Shown here piece after piece: positions 7,023-16,149 of a DNA stretch of 64,000 nucleotides. Below the pieces are notes generated by a model that saw only the letters and a program-made list of their open reading frames with translations, ran no database searches and was not told the origin of the DNA. The translations under genes and the position numbers were made by a program. Location of the stretch: assembly GCF_016907695.1 (NCBI RefSeq), contig NZ_JAFBCK010000001.1, positions 1,054,001 through 1,118,000 of the forward strand. The letters are read 5' to 3'. Within the stretch, counting starts at the first letter, position 1. Each line of letters begins with the position of its first letter. The DNA comes from Actinokineospora baliensis. GTDB taxonomy: Bacteria > Actinomycetota > Actinomycetes > Mycobacteriales > Pseudonocardiaceae.

Positions 7023-7907
7023 TCAGTTCAACCGCTCCCGCTGCGCAAGCCCAGCCCAGAACTCCCGCAACCTCTCAAACCGCTCCCCCACCGCCCCCGG
7101 ATCCGCTCCCTCGATCGCCTCCAAGATCGCGTGCACGTCCTCAGCCGACGTGTCCCCCACCATCTCCTCGTCGTCAAGCAGCTGCACCAACCCCCCGTAG
7201 TCCAGCTCCACCGCCGACCCCTCGTCGAAGTTCGCCAGCCACCGGGCCGTATCGGCGAGCACCTTGGTCGGCCCGCCCTCCCCGAAGGTCTGCGCCGCGA
7301 GGTCGTGCGCGCGCTCCACCCGCCGCATCGCGTCGCCGTGGCTTGAGCGCCAGTACAGCTGTCTCCGGGGGTCGGAGCGGGGCGCCAGGATCACGTGGCG
7401 GTGGGCCGGGTCGAAGAGGGTGAACCAGGGGAGGGGGACTGTCCAGGTGGTGGAGACGACGTGGACGGCGCCGCCGGGGAGGTCGGCCAGGACGCGGGTC
7501 GCCTTTTGCCGGACCTGGTCGGCGGAGGTGGTCAGTACGGCGTCGCGCAGGGCGGGGCCCGCGGTGGCCAGGAAGCCGACCATGGCGGCGGCGGAGCGGG
7601 CGCGCAGGTCCAGGGGGCACACGAGCGGGCCGAGACCGCAAGGCGACTCGCCGGTGGGGACCTCGGCCGGGTCGATCACGAGGACGTCGCGGACCGCACT
7701 CGGGGACGGGCGGCCGTCACTGAGTTCACCCGGTAGAGCGGCCCCGATCAGCTGTGACTTGAGCCACACCTCGCGTTCTCGGGTCGCCACCTGCTCGCGC
7801 GTGAGGCGTTCAAGGGTGATCCTGGCCAACAGCAGGTCAGCGAGGGTTTCGTCGAACGCGGACAACGGTTCGTACACCCGCAGGTAGGCGACGAACGGAC
7901 GGGACAC
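7023..7907 (-). CDS. Conserved actinobacterial hypothetical protein
   Basis: This 294-residue protein starts at a GTG at 7907. It begins MSRPFVAYLRVYEPL and has a long helix rich in Arg and Glu, including LTREQVATREREVWLKSQLIGA, then a mixed central region (PWFTLFDPAHRHVIL, then RQLYWRSSHGDAMRRVERA) and an acidic C-terminus (LLDDEEMVGD). It has no signal peptide or membrane span, so it should be cytoplasmic. I recognise the pattern as a protein widespread in actinobacteria annotated only by a domain of unknown function, and I cannot assign activity. It is divergent from the DUF3073 gene. Confidence 0.75.
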   Translation of the reverse strand: MSRPFVAYLRVYEPLSAFDETLADLLLARITLERLTREQVATREREVWLKSQLIGAALPGELSDGRPSPSAVRDVLVIDPAEVPTGESPCGLGPLVCPLDLRARSAAAMVGFLATAGPALRDAVLTTSADQVRQKATRVLADLPGGAVHVVSTTWTVPLPWFTLFDPAHRHVILAPRSDPRRQLYWRSSHGDAMRRVERAHDLAAQTFGEGGPTKVLADTARWLANFDEGSAVELDYGGLVQLLDDEEMVGDTSAEDVHAILEAIEGADPGAVGERFERLREFWAGLAQRERLN

Positions 7908-8124
7908 GGCTCCATCGTTTCACGGACCGCAACCACCGCGGCGTCCAGGAAGGTGAACGGCGGGCGATCCGGGCGGTGTTCGCGGCGATGTCAGGTTCTC
8001 CACACCGTGCCGCGTCGCATCGAACCCCTTCGGCACGGTACGGTAGTTAGCAGGAATCAACTGTCGACATCTACGGGGCCGCCGTTCCCCCGGCCGCCCC
8101 GTCACTGTGCGAGGGGGTCGAGCC

Positions 8125-8307
8125 ATGGGGCGCGGCCGAGCTAAGGCCAAGCAGACGAAGGTGGCCCGGGAGCTCAAGTACAGCTCACACCACACGGACT
8201 TCGATGCCCTGCAGCGTGAGCTGTCGGGCAACTCCGACGACGGTCACGACAGCGGTGATCGCTTCGACGACTCGTCCGACGACGAGTACGACGACTACCG
8301 GCGGTGA
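8125..8307 (+). CDS. Small DUF3073 family protein
   Basis: A 60-residue protein with an ATG at 8125 and GAGGGGG seven bases upstream. The N-terminus MGRGRAKAKQTKVARELKYS is the hallmark of DUF3073, a small protein conserved across actinobacteria. The basic first half and acidic second half (DDSSDDEYDDYRR) give strong charge polarity. Function is unknown in the family; the basic N-terminus would suit nucleic-acid or ribosome contact, which is speculation. It is monocistronic and followed by a clear terminator hairpin. Confidence 0.92.
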   Translation: MGRGRAKAKQTKVARELKYSSHHTDFDALQRELSGNSDDGHDSGDRFDDSSDDEYDDYRR

Positions 8308-8311
8308 ATCC

Positions 8312-8340
8312 GGGGTCCAGTACTCCCGGTGCTGGACCCC
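8312..8340 (+). terminator. Terminator hairpin after the DUF3073 gene
   Basis: A perfect 9-bp stem, GGGGTCCAG (8312-8320) with CTGGACCCC (8332-8340), closes an 11-nt loop five bases after the stop codon. No T-run follows, which is common for GC-rich actinobacterial terminators. Confidence 0.75.
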
Positions 8341-8370
8341 TACCCCGCCCAACCCCCTCACCTGCCCCGT

Positions 8371-8399
8371 GCGGCCGTCCCGGATTGCGGGACGGCCGC
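8371..8399. terminator. Terminator hairpin, probably for the OYE reductase gene
   Basis: A perfect 12-bp stem, GCGGCCGTCCCG (8371-8382) with CGGGACGGCCGC (8388-8399), has a 5-nt GATTG loop. It lies 11 bp beyond the minus-strand reductase stop and also downstream of the plus-strand DUF3073 hairpin, so it can act in both directions. Confidence 0.75.
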
Positions 8400-8409
8400 T
8401 CGGCGCGGC

Positions 8410-9468
8410 TCAGAACGCCCGCGCGTACTGGGCTGGCGGGATGACCTCGGCACCGAGTGCGGCTGCCGCGCGCAACGGCCAGTTCGGGTCGCGCAGCAGC
8501 TCACGCGCCAGGAGCACCAGGTCGGCAGCCTCGTCCGCGAGGACCTGCTCGGCCTGGTGCGGGTCGGTGATCATGCCGACCGCTGCGGTGGGCACCTCCG
8601 CCTTGCGCCGCACCGCGTCGGCGAACCGCACCTGGTAGCCGGGCCCGGTCTCGACCTTCGCGCCGGCGACGTTGCCGCCGCTGGACACGTCGACCAGGTC
8701 GGCACCCGCGCGCGCCAGGTCGCGGGCGATCTCCACGGTGTCGTCCACGGTCAGTCCGCCGTCGGTCCAGTCGGTGGCCGAGACGCGCACGAACACCGGT
8801 ACGTCGTCGCCGACTGCCTGGCGGACCGCCCGGACCACGGCCAGCGGGAAGCGAGCGCGCCCCGCGGCGTCCCCGCCGTAGTCGTCGGTGCGGGTGTTGC
8901 TCAGCGGCGACAGGAACTGGTGCAGCAGGTAGCCGTGCGCGGCGTGCACCTCGACGACCTCGAACCCGGCCGCGACGGCGTTGCGCGCCGCCTGGGCGTA
9001 GGTCTCGACGAGCCGTTCGAGGGCCGCTGGGGCAAGCGCTTGCGGCACCGGGTAGCCCGCGCTGAACGGCTGGTCGGTCGGGCCGACGGTCTGCCAGCCG
9101 CCTTCGACGACCTCGCCCTCCCCCTCGTCCCACGGCCGGTAGACCGAGGCCTTGCGCCCGGCGTGCCCGAGTTGCACCCCGGGCACCGCACCCTGGGCCT
9201 TGATGAACCCGGCGATCGGCCGCCAGGCGTCGACGTGCGCGGTCGACCAGATGCCGGTGTCCTGCGGGGTGATCCGCCCGACCGGCTCGACCGCGGTGGA
9301 CTCGGCGAGCACGAGGCCCGCGCCGCCGACCGCGCGGGCGCCGAGGTGGACCAGGTGCCAGGCGTCCGGCAGGCCGTCGGTGGCGCTGTACTGGCACATC
9401 GGGCTGACCACGATCCGGTTGCGCAGGGTGACCGATCTGATCGTCAGTGGGGTGAACAGCAGGCTCAC
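8410..9468 (-). CDS. NADH:flavin oxidoreductase of the old yellow enzyme family (YqjM-like)
   Basis: The 352-residue FMN-dependent TIM-barrel enzyme begins at a GTG with GGAGG six bases upstream. SPMCQYS places Cys25 where YqjM-type (thermophilic-like class) ene-reductases carry their redox-tuning cysteine. The family motif HAAHGYLLHQFLSP followed by SNTRTDDYGG is intact, as are VQLGHAGRKAS and the C-terminal phosphate-binding region ending in LARELLRDPNWP. Members reduce activated C=C bonds with NAD(P)H; the natural substrate is usually unknown and is unknown here. It is monocistronic, between two terminator hairpins and the tct operon, which is transcribed in the same direction. Confidence 0.92.
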   Translation of the reverse strand: MSLLFTPLTIRSVTLRNRIVVSPMCQYSATDGLPDAWHLVHLGARAVGGAGLVLAESTAVEPVGRITPQDTGIWSTAHVDAWRPIAGFIKAQGAVPGVQLGHAGRKASVYRPWDEGEGEVVEGGWQTVGPTDQPFSAGYPVPQALAPAALERLVETYAQAARNAVAAGFEVVEVHAAHGYLLHQFLSPLSNTRTDDYGGDAAGRARFPLAVVRAVRQAVGDDVPVFVRVSATDWTDGGLTVDDTVEIARDLARAGADLVDVSSGGNVAGAKVETGPGYQVRFADAVRRKAEVPTAAVGMITDPHQAEQVLADEAADLVLLARELLRDPNWPLRAAAALGAEVIPPAQYARAF

Positions 9469-9497
9469 GGGATTCCTCCGGCATTAAGTTCGCATTC

Positions 9498-11012
9498 TCA
9501 CGAACCATCTGCCCCGACCCTAATCCGCTCCGCGCGCCGCTTGCGGGCCGAGGCGACCACCGGCCAGAGCAGCACCGCGGCCACGATCGCGTAGACCACG
9601 ATCGAGAACGACGTGTTCACCAGCCCGGTCAGCGACCCGTCCGACAGCTGCAGCGCCCGCCGCATCTGCTGCTCGGCGGCGGGCCCGAGGATCACCCCGA
9701 GCACGGCGGGCAGCACCGGCAGCCCGTAGCGGCGCATGGCGAGCCCGATCAGCCCGATCACGAACAGGACCAGCAGGTCGGCGACCTGCCCGCTGACCGC
9801 GTAGGCCCCGACGGCGGCGAAGAACAGGATGCCCGCGTACAGGTACGGCCGGGGGATCTTCAGCAGCTTCGCCCACACCGGCGCCAGCGGCAGGTTCAGC
9901 ACCAGCAGCAGCACGGTGCCGACGAACAGGCTGGCGATCAGCCCCCACACCAGGGTTGGTTCCCGCTCGAACAGCAGCGGCCCCGGCTGGATCCCGTACT
10001 GCTGGAACGCGGCGAGCATGACCGCGGCGACGGCGGTGGTCGGCAGCCCGAGGGTCAGCATCGACACCAGGGTGCCCGCCGCGGACGCGCTGGCCGTGGC
10101 CTCCGGACCGGCGACGCCCTCGATCGCGCCGTGGCCGAACTCGGCCTTGTTCCGGGACAGCCGCTTCTCCACCGCGTAGGACAGGAAGGTCGGGATCTCG
10201 GCACCGCCCGCGGGCAGCGCCCCGAACGGGAACCCGATCAGCGGTCCGCGCAGCCACGGCTTCCACGCGCGGCGCAGGTCGTCGCGGCCGAGCCAGGCCC
10301 GGCCGACCGGGATCGGCTGGGCCGGGCGGCGGCGCAGGTGCAGCGCGACCCACAGCGACTCACCGACGGCGAACAGGCCCACGGCGACGATGACGACGTC
10401 GATGCCGTCGGCCAGTTGCAGGGAGCCGAAGGTGAGCCGCTGCTGCCCGGTCATCTCGTCGAGCCCGACGAGGCCGATGACCAGGCCGATCAGCAGGGCC
10501 GCGAAGCCGCGCACCCGGGACTTGCCCAGCACCGAGGTGACCGCGATGAAGGCGAGCACCATGATCGCGAAGTAGTCCGGCGCGCCGATGTCGACGGCCA
10601 GCGCGGCGACGGTCGGGGCGAGCAGCACCAGCAGGGTGGTGCCGATCAGCCCGCCAGCGAAGTGCCCGATCGCGGCGGCGGCGAGGGCTTGGGAACCGCG
10701 TCCCTTGCGGGCCATGGGGTTGCCCTCGATCGCCGCGACCACCGCCGCGCTCTCACCGGGGGTGTTGAGCAGGATCGAGGTGGTGGAGCCGCCGAACATG
10801 CCGCCGTAGTAGATGCCCGCGAACATGATGAACGCGCCGGTCGGCTCGAGGCCGTAGGTGACGGGTAACAGCAGCGCGACGGCCATCGCCGGGCCGATCC
10901 CCGGCAGGACACCGATGAAGGTGCCCAGCAGCACCCCGATGGCGGCGAGCAGCAGGTGGTTGGGGGTCAGCGCGGTGCCGAACCCGGACATGAGCTGGGT
11001 GAACGAGTCCAT
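9498..11012 (-). CDS. tctA: Tripartite tricarboxylate transporter, large permease TctA
   Basis: A 504-residue hydrophobic protein with about eleven or twelve membrane segments, the usual size for TctA. It opens with the family motif [17 protein letters not shown] and has the second loop [24 protein letters not shown], then [29 protein letters not shown]. TctA forms the sodium-symport channel with TctB and takes substrate from the periplasmic-type binding protein TctC. It is the last gene of tctC-tctB-tctA; its ATG directly abuts the tctB stop. Tricarboxylate specificity is not assured, as the family also moves other dicarboxylic and aromatic acids. Confidence 0.92.
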   Translation of the reverse strand: MDSFTQLMSGFGTALTPNHLLLAAIGVLLGTFIGVLPGIGPAMAVALLLPVTYGLEPTGAFIMFAGIYYGGMFGGSTTSILLNTPGESAAVVAAIEGNPMARKGRGSQALAAAAIGHFAGGLIGTTLLVLLAPTVAALAVDIGAPDYFAIMVLAFIAVTSVLGKSRVRGFAALLIGLVIGLVGLDEMTGQQRLTFGSLQLADGIDVVIVAVGLFAVGESLWVALHLRRRPAQPIPVGRAWLGRDDLRRAWKPWLRGPLIGFPFGALPAGGAEIPTFLSYAVEKRLSRNKAEFGHGAIEGVAGPEATASASAAGTLVSMLTLGLPTTAVAAVMLAAFQQYGIQPGPLLFEREPTLVWGLIASLFVGTVLLLVLNLPLAPVWAKLLKIPRPYLYAGILFFAAVGAYAVSGQVADLLVLFVIGLIGLAMRRYGLPVLPAVLGVILGPAAEQQMRRALQLSDGSLTGLVNTSFSIVVYAIVAAVLLWPVVASARKRRAERIRVGADGS

Positions 11013-11534
11013 CTAGAGCACCCCGATCAGCGGACCGCCGGGGAGCGGCACCCCGAGCAGGTTGTTGAACACGACGTAGGTGACCAGCGACATCCCCGCG
11101 GCGATCAGCGGGTCGCGCACCAGGTCGCGGCTGCCGAGCGCGTAGGCGGCACCCCAGAACAGGACCGTGCCCGAGATCGGGAACCCGAGGAACCCGATCA
11201 GCGCCGCGTTGGCCAGGAAGGCCCCGGACAGCAGCAGGACCGTCTTCCAGTCACCCGGTTCGGACAGGTCGATGTCCTCGCCCGCTTCGGCTTCGCCCTT
11301 GCCGCCGCGCAGCACGTCGCGGGCCAGCAGCGCGGCGACCAGCAGCAGGAGGCCGCCGACCAGCACCGGGACGGCCTTCGGGCCGACCGGACCGCGCTGG
11401 GCGAAGTCGGTCGGGATCCTCAGCGCGTCGGTGAGGACCAGGACGCCGAGCGCGGCGAGCACCACGCACACGCCCAACTCGGAGTGTTCGCGCAGCCAGC
11501 GGCGGTCGAAGCGCCGCTCGGTCAGCGTGCTCAT
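11013..11534 (-). CDS. tctB: Tripartite tricarboxylate transporter, small permease TctB
   Basis: I start this 173-residue protein at the ATG at 11534, which overlaps the tctC stop by ATGA; a longer upstream frame would run into tctC and adds a basic segment with no membrane character. Four hydrophobic segments are evident (ELGVCVVLAALGVLVLTDAL; VPVLVGGLLLLVAALLA; TVLLLSGAFLANAALIGFLG plus a following span; and a C-terminal one), the normal TctB topology. It is the poorly conserved small membrane subunit needed with TctA for transport. Order and overlaps show a single operon. Confidence 0.9.
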   Translation of the reverse strand: MSTLTERRFDRRWLREHSELGVCVVLAALGVLVLTDALRIPTDFAQRGPVGPKAVPVLVGGLLLLVAALLARDVLRGGKGEAEAGEDIDLSEPGDWKTVLLLSGAFLANAALIGFLGFPISGTVLFWGAAYALGSRDLVRDPLIAAGMSLVTYVVFNNLLGVPLPGGPLIGVL

Positions 11535-12511
11535 GCCAGCCCCAACTCCTTCAGCACATCGGCGACCCTGGCGTTCTCGGCGGCGAGGAAGCGGCCGAAG
11601 TCGGGGCCGGTCTGGAACGCGTCGGTCCAGCTGTTGCGCTCGAGCGCGCCCTGCCACGCGCCGGAGGCGTGCAGGTCGGTGAGCAGCTTGACCAGTCGGT
11701 CGCGGGCGGTGTCGGTGATGCCCGGCGGGGCGACGATCCCGCGCCAGTTGGTGAAGTCGACGTCCACACCGGACTCCTGCAGCGTCGGCGCGTCGACACC
11801 GGGGATGCGCTTGCCGCTGGTGACCGCGAGGACGCGCAGCTCACCGGCCTGGATCTGGTCGCGGTACTCGCCGATACCGGAGACGCCGAAGGCGACCTTG
11901 CCGCCGAGCACCGAGGCGAGCAGTTCACCGCCGCCGTCGAAGGGGACGTAGTTGACGTCCTTGGGCGCGAGCCCGACGGCCTTGGCCATGAGCATCGGCG
12001 CGAGGTGGTCGGGTCCGCCCGGGGACGAGCCGCCGCCGACCGGGACCGCACCGGGGTCGGCCTTCCACGCGGCGATCAACCCGGCCAGGTCGGTGTAGGG
12101 GGAGTCCTTGGCGACCACGACGATGTCCGGCTCTTCGATGAGCTTGGCGATCGGCGTGGTGTCGGCCAGCGACGACGGCGACTTGTTGGTGTAGACGCTG
12201 CCGACGACACCCAGGCCCATCGACATGATGAGCATGTCGTTGCCCCGCTCGTTGACCAGCCGCCCGAGCCCGACCGTGCCGCCTGCGCCGGGCAGGTTGA
12301 ACACCTCGACGCCGCTGGACAGACCGCTGTCCTCGATCGCCTTGACCGCGGTGCGGGCCGTGATGTCGTAACCGCCGCCCGGGGAGTTGGGCACCAGGAC
12401 GCGCAGACCGCGCAGACCGGCGCTGTCGGAGTCGCCCGAGCTCAGCAGCGGCGGCACCAGCAAGACCGCCGCGAGGGCGACGAGCGCGGCCAGCAACGGG
12501 GGTACGCGCAC
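11531..12511 (-). CDS. tctC: Tripartite tricarboxylate transporter, substrate-binding protein TctC
   Basis: The likely start is the GTG at 12511, nine bases after GAGAGG, giving 326 residues; an in-frame start 11 codons upstream is possible. A hydrophobic segment (LLAALVALAAVLLVPPLL) acts as signal or anchor, with no lipobox cysteine. The mature part has the Bug/TctC pattern: PNSPGGGYDITAR, then NLPGAGGTVGLGRL, then PSGG-like PVGGGSSPGGPDHL and GVDVDFTNWRGIVAPPG. It binds a carboxylate outside the membrane for delivery to TctAB. It is the first gene of the operon and faces the divergent CitA-type kinase gene across 135 bp, the expected place for the response regulator to act. Confidence 0.88.
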   Translation of the reverse strand: MRVPPLLAALVALAAVLLVPPLLSSGDSDSAGLRGLRVLVPNSPGGGYDITARTAVKAIEDSGLSSGVEVFNLPGAGGTVGLGRLVNERGNDMLIMSMGLGVVGSVYTNKSPSSLADTTPIAKLIEEPDIVVVAKDSPYTDLAGLIAAWKADPGAVPVGGGSSPGGPDHLAPMLMAKAVGLAPKDVNYVPFDGGGELLASVLGGKVAFGVSGIGEYRDQIQAGELRVLAVTSGKRIPGVDAPTLQESGVDVDFTNWRGIVAPPGITDTARDRLVKLLTDLHASGAWQGALERNSWTDAFQTGPDFGRFLAAENARVADVLKELGLA

Positions 12512-12646
12512 TGTGACCTGCCTCTCAGTCGTTGTGGACAGCAATGTTGCCCCCGGATTACCGGCGTTGTCGCGTTGCGGCCACAGGGTTCGTTGTGGTC
12601 TTTGTGTTCACGGGCCGAGCGGGGGTTGTCGGGGCACACTGGTGCG

Positions 12647-14200
12647 ATGGCTGGACGGGGCTCGCTGGCGCGCCAACTGCTCGGCTGGCAGGTGGTGGTC
12701 GTGGTGACCCTGCTCGCCGCCGTCGCGGTGTTCTCGGCGGTCCAGTCCCGGTCGGCGTTCCAGGCCACCGAGGGGCGGCGGATGCTCTCGGTCGCCGAGG
12801 ACGTGGCCGCCACGGCGGGGGTGCGGGCCGCCCTGGCAGACCCGCTGCGCTACCACCAGCTGCCGCCGTTCGCCGAGAGCGCGCGCAGCCTCTCCGGCGC
12901 CGACGGGGTGCTCGTCGCGCTGCCGGACCTGCGGGTGCTGACCTCGCCGGACCCGTCCCAGGTCGGCGCGGCGCTGCCGATCGGCACCAGCACTGTCCGA
13001 TCAGGACGGTCGTGGGTCGGCGAGGTGGACGGCGACCTGGTCGCGCACGTCCCGGTGATCGGCGACGACGGCCGGGTGATCGGGATCGTCGCCGCGAGCG
13101 AGGACCTGCCGTCGTTCGTGGCCGGGGTGGTGCACTCCCCCGGCGAGGCGCTGCTGGTCCTCGGCGTCGCCACGGTGCTCGGCGTCGGCGGCTCGTTGCT
13201 GGTGGCGCGCCGGGTGAAGCGGCAGACGCTGGGGCTGGAGCCGACGGAGATCGCCGGTCTCGTCGAGCACCGGGAGGCGATGCTGCACGGGATCAAGGAG
13301 GGCGTGGTCGGCCTGGACCCGCACGGCAGGCTCACCCTGGTCAACGACCACGCCAAGACCCTGCTGTCGCTGCCGGACGACGCCGTCGGCCACCCGCTGA
13401 CCGACTTCGAGTTCAACGACCGCGCCCTCGACGTGCTCACCGGCCGCACCGGGGGCGCCGACCAGATCGTCCTGCGCCGCGGCCGCGTCCTGATCATGAA
13501 CCGGATGCCGATCGGCCCGCGCGGCGGCGCGACCGGCTCCGTGGTCACCTTGCGCGACCGCACCGAGATCGTGGCGCTGCGGCACGAACTGGACGCCAAC
13601 CGGGCCACCACGGACACCCTGCGCGCCCAGGCGCACGAGTTCTCCAACCGGCTGCACACCATCGCCGGGCTGATCGAACTCGGCGAGTACGACGAGGTCC
13701 GGCGCTACGTCGACCTGGTCAGCCACACGCGCTCGGCGTGGCAGTCGGAGGTCAGCGCGCACGTTGCGGACCCGGCGGTGGCCGCGCTGCTGGTGGCGAA
13801 GGCGAGCCTGGCCGCCGAGCAGGCGGTGGGGCTGCGGCTGGCGCCGTCGAGCCGGGTGGGCCGGGTGGACGAGCGGCTGTCGGCTGATCTGGTGACGGTG
13901 GTGGGGAACCTGGTGGACAACGCGCTGGACGCGGTGCGCGGCGGTGGCGGGTGGATCGAGGTGTCACTGTCGCATGAGGACGGTGTGGTGCGGGTGGTGG
14001 TGCGCGACTCCGGGCCGGGGGTGGCCCCGGACATCGCCTCCGAGGTGTTCCGGCACGGGTTCACCACCAAGGCGGCGGAGGAGGGCGGGCAGCGCGGTCT
14101 CGGTCTCGCCCTGATCCGCCAGGCCTGCCTGCGCCGCGGCGGTTCGGTTGATGTCGACGGCGCGGTGTTCACCGCTCGACTGCCGGAGGTGCCCGGATGA
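12647..14200 (+). CDS. CitA/DcuS-type sensor histidine kinase
   Basis: The ATG at 12647 gives 517 residues; the open frame further upstream lies over tctC and is not used. Layout: membrane helix 1 (about 12-32), an extracytoplasmic PDC/CitA-like sensor (about 33-165), membrane helix 2 (LLVLGVATVLGVGGSLLVA), a cytoplasmic PAS domain (about 210-315), a phospho-acceptor helix with His330 in AHEFSNRLHTIAGLIELGEYDE, and an HATPase_c domain with NLVDNALDAV, DSGPGV and GLGLALIRQ. This is the citrate/C4-dicarboxylate sensing family. Divergence from tctCBA and ATGA overlap with the response regulator indicate that it senses the tct substrate outside the cell. Confidence 0.92.
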   Translation: MAGRGSLARQLLGWQVVVVVTLLAAVAVFSAVQSRSAFQATEGRRMLSVAEDVAATAGVRAALADPLRYHQLPPFAESARSLSGADGVLVALPDLRVLTSPDPSQVGAALPIGTSTVRSGRSWVGEVDGDLVAHVPVIGDDGRVIGIVAASEDLPSFVAGVVHSPGEALLVLGVATVLGVGGSLLVARRVKRQTLGLEPTEIAGLVEHREAMLHGIKEGVVGLDPHGRLTLVNDHAKTLLSLPDDAVGHPLTDFEFNDRALDVLTGRTGGADQIVLRRGRVLIMNRMPIGPRGGATGSVVTLRDRTEIVALRHELDANRATTDTLRAQAHEFSNRLHTIAGLIELGEYDEVRRYVDLVSHTRSAWQSEVSAHVADPAVAALLVAKASLAAEQAVGLRLAPSSRVGRVDERLSADLVTVVGNLVDNALDAVRGGGGWIEVSLSHEDGVVRVVVRDSGPGVAPDIASEVFRHGFTTKAAEEGGQRGLGLALIRQACLRRGGSVDVDGAVFTARLPEVPG

Positions 14201-14856
14201 TCAGCGTTCTCGTGGTGGACGACGACTTCATGGTCGCGAAGGTCCACAGTGGATACATCGAGCGCACCCCCGGCTTCACCGTCGCGGGCGTGGCCCACAC
14301 CGGCGCCCAGGCCCTGGCGCTGGCCGCCCGCCTACAGCCAGACCTGGTCCTGCTCGACATCTACCTGCCCGACACCGGCGGCCTCGAAGTGCTCCGAGAA
14401 CTCCGCAACGGCCCGACCGACCCCGACGTGATCGTGATCAGCGCGGCGACCGACATAGACACCCTCCGCACCGCCCAACGCGGCGGCGCCCTGCACTACC
14501 TGATCAAACCGTTCGCCTACGCGGCGCTGCACGACCAATTGCGCCACTTCGCCGCACTGCACACCCGCCTCAACGAACTGACCACCGCCACCCAGGCCGC
14601 CGCCGACGAGGTGTTCGGCGCGCGCCCCCGCTCCGCCCTCCCCAAGGGCCTGACCCCCCAGACCGCCACCCTCGTGACCACCGTCCTCAACTCCACCACC
14701 CCCGACATCTCCGCCGCGGAATGCGCCGCCGCCACCCACCTGTCCCGGGTCAGCGCCCGCCGCTACCTGGAGCACTTCGTGGCCACCGGCCAAGCCCAGG
14801 TCCACCTCCGCTACGGCACCACCGGCCGCCCCGAACGCCGCTACCGCCCCAGCTAG
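14197..14856 (+). CDS. CitB/DpiA-type response regulator
   Basis: The 219-residue regulator overlaps its kinase by ATGA. The receiver has the acidic pair D8-D9, phospho-acceptor Asp54 in DLVLLDIYLPD and Lys104 in LIKPF. The C-terminal part has a small HTH (TPDISAAECAAATHLSRVSARRYLEHF), typical of the CitB/DcuR group that activates carboxylate transporter operons. Its probable target is the tctC upstream region at 12512-12646. That target is inferred from gene order. Confidence 0.92.
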   Translation: MISVLVVDDDFMVAKVHSGYIERTPGFTVAGVAHTGAQALALAARLQPDLVLLDIYLPDTGGLEVLRELRNGPTDPDVIVISAATDIDTLRTAQRGGALHYLIKPFAYAALHDQLRHFAALHTRLNELTTATQAAADEVFGARPRSALPKGLTPQTATLVTTVLNSTTPDISAAECAAATHLSRVSARRYLEHFVATGQAQVHLRYGTTGRPERRYRPS

Positions 14857-14876
14857 CGCGACCGGTTGACCTGGGG

Positions 14877-15305
14877 TCAGTCGTCGTGGGGGCGCTGGCG
14901 GGCCTGCTTGGTCTGACCTCGGCGCTTCTTGTCGGTCAGCCTGCGTTCGCGGGAGCCGCGGGAGGGTTTGGTGTCGCGTCGGGAGGGCGGCGGCGGGGCG
15001 GCGGCTTGGCGCAGGAGGGCGGCGAGGCGGTCGCGGGCGGCGGCGCGGTTGGCGAGCTGGGCGCGGTACTCGCTGGCCGCGACGGTGATGACGCCGTCGA
15101 CGAGGCGGTTGGCGAGGCGGGCGAGCATCCTGGCGCGCAAGTGGTCCGGAATGGACGGTGACCGGAGCACGTCGAACGAGAGCTCGACCCGGCTGTCGGC
15201 GGTGTTGACGCCCTGGCCGCCGGGGCCGGATGAGCGGGAGAAGCGCTCATGCAGTTCGGCCGCCGGTACGACCAGCGTCGGGGACACCACCAATTCCTCA
15301 GGCAC
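14877..15305 (-). CDS. arfB: Alternative ribosome-rescue factor B (YaeJ/ArfB peptidyl-tRNA hydrolase)
   Basis: This about 142-residue protein has the catalytic GGQ motif (G29-G30-Q31 in SSGPGGQGVNTADSRVEL) of class I release factors but lacks their codon-recognition domains, and it ends in a Lys/Arg-rich tail (ERRLTDKKRRGQTKQARQ). That combination defines ArfB, which inserts its basic tail into the empty mRNA channel of stalled ribosomes and releases the peptide. I choose GTG at 15305; TTG two codons earlier is an alternative and neither has a strong ribosome-binding site. It is convergent with the response-regulator gene. Confidence 0.92.
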   Translation of the reverse strand: MPEELVVSPTLVVPAAELHERFSRSSGPGGQGVNTADSRVELSFDVLRSPSIPDHLRARMLARLANRLVDGVITVAASEYRAQLANRAAARDRLAALLRQAAAPPPPSRRDTKPSRGSRERRLTDKKRRGQTKQARQRPHDD

Positions 15306-15341
15306 GCCCAACAGGATGCCCGAGGGGGCAAGCGGGTTTCC

Positions 15342-16136
15342 TCACGGGAACAGGCCCGCACCGGTCTCCAGCAGGGTCTTCAGGTCGCTGAGCACCTCCG
15401 GCCAGCCGCCGCCCGCGTCCGCCATCTCGCCCGCGACCTGCTTGCCGGTCAGCGGCGCGTCCTCGACGTCGTGGGTGAGGGTGAGGATGGACACGCCGTT
15501 CTCGCTGTCGGTGATCTCGTAGGTCAGCCGGGTGGCGGGCTCGTCGAGCCAGGTCGCGCGCCAGGTCTGCACCAGCCGCCTGGGCGGGTCGAGTTCGATG
15601 ACCTCGCCCTCGACCACCGGCGTTTCCGGGTCGGCGCCGACCATGTACTCGCCGGGGAAGTACTTGAACGCGCCGCCGGGGCGCAGGTCGTAGTCGGCGA
15701 TGTGCCGGTAGCCGTAGCGGCGGGTCCACTGCGGGTCGACGATCGCGGTCCAGATGGTCTCCGGGGTCGCCTTGATGTAGACGCGGTGGACCTGGACGGT
15801 GCGGGTCGTTGTGCTCACGGGGTTCTCCAAGGTGTGTTTCAAGTGGACGAGGGCGGCCAGGCCGGACTCGGTGTACTTGTCGATCCAGCGGTCGTGGATC
15901 AGCCGGATCGGCACCGCGTTGAGGAAGTGCAGCTTCTCCCGGCCGGACCGCTGCGTGGTGATCAACCCGGCGTCCTCGAGCAGGCGCAGGTGCTTCATCA
16001 CGCCGAACCGCGTCATGTCCACATCGGACTCAAGGTCGGACAGGGTGCGGCCGTCGCTGACGAAGAGCCGGTCGAGCAGCTGCCGCCTGGTGCGGTCGGC
16101 CAGCGCCTTGAACACGGGGTCGTCGTCTTCGGTCAC
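15342..16136 (-). CDS. ArsR-type winged-helix regulator fused to an SRPBCC (AHSA1-like) domain
   Basis: The product (about 264 residues from GTG 16136; GTG 16139 is equally possible) has an N-terminal ArsR-type winged helix (DDPVFKALADRTRRQLLDRL, then MTRFGVMKHLRLLEDAGLI) at about 5-90 and a C-terminal SRPBCC domain from about 120 (TPETIWTAIVDPQWTRRYGYR, ending GGGWPEVLSDLKTLLETG). The two are often neighbouring genes; here they are fused. The SRPBCC cavity probably binds a hydrophobic ligand and tunes DNA binding (inference). An inverted repeat GTGACC-N4-GGTCAC lies 11-14 bp upstream and is the natural autoregulatory operator. No cysteine-based metal site is visible in the helix. Confidence 0.85.
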   Translation of the reverse strand: MTEDDDPVFKALADRTRRQLLDRLFVSDGRTLSDLESDVDMTRFGVMKHLRLLEDAGLITTQRSGREKLHFLNAVPIRLIHDRWIDKYTESGLAALVHLKHTLENPVSTTTRTVQVHRVYIKATPETIWTAIVDPQWTRRYGYRHIADYDLRPGGAFKYFPGEYMVGADPETPVVEGEVIELDPPRRLVQTWRATWLDEPATRLTYEITDSENGVSILTLTHDVEDAPLTGKQVAGEMADAGGGWPEVLSDLKTLLETGAGLFP

Positions 16137-16149
16137 CACACCAAGATAG

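Noticed and set aside
11669..12646. Upstream extension of the kinase frame
   Set aside because: Antisense to tctC, of biased composition; membrane helix and family start agree with ATG 12647.
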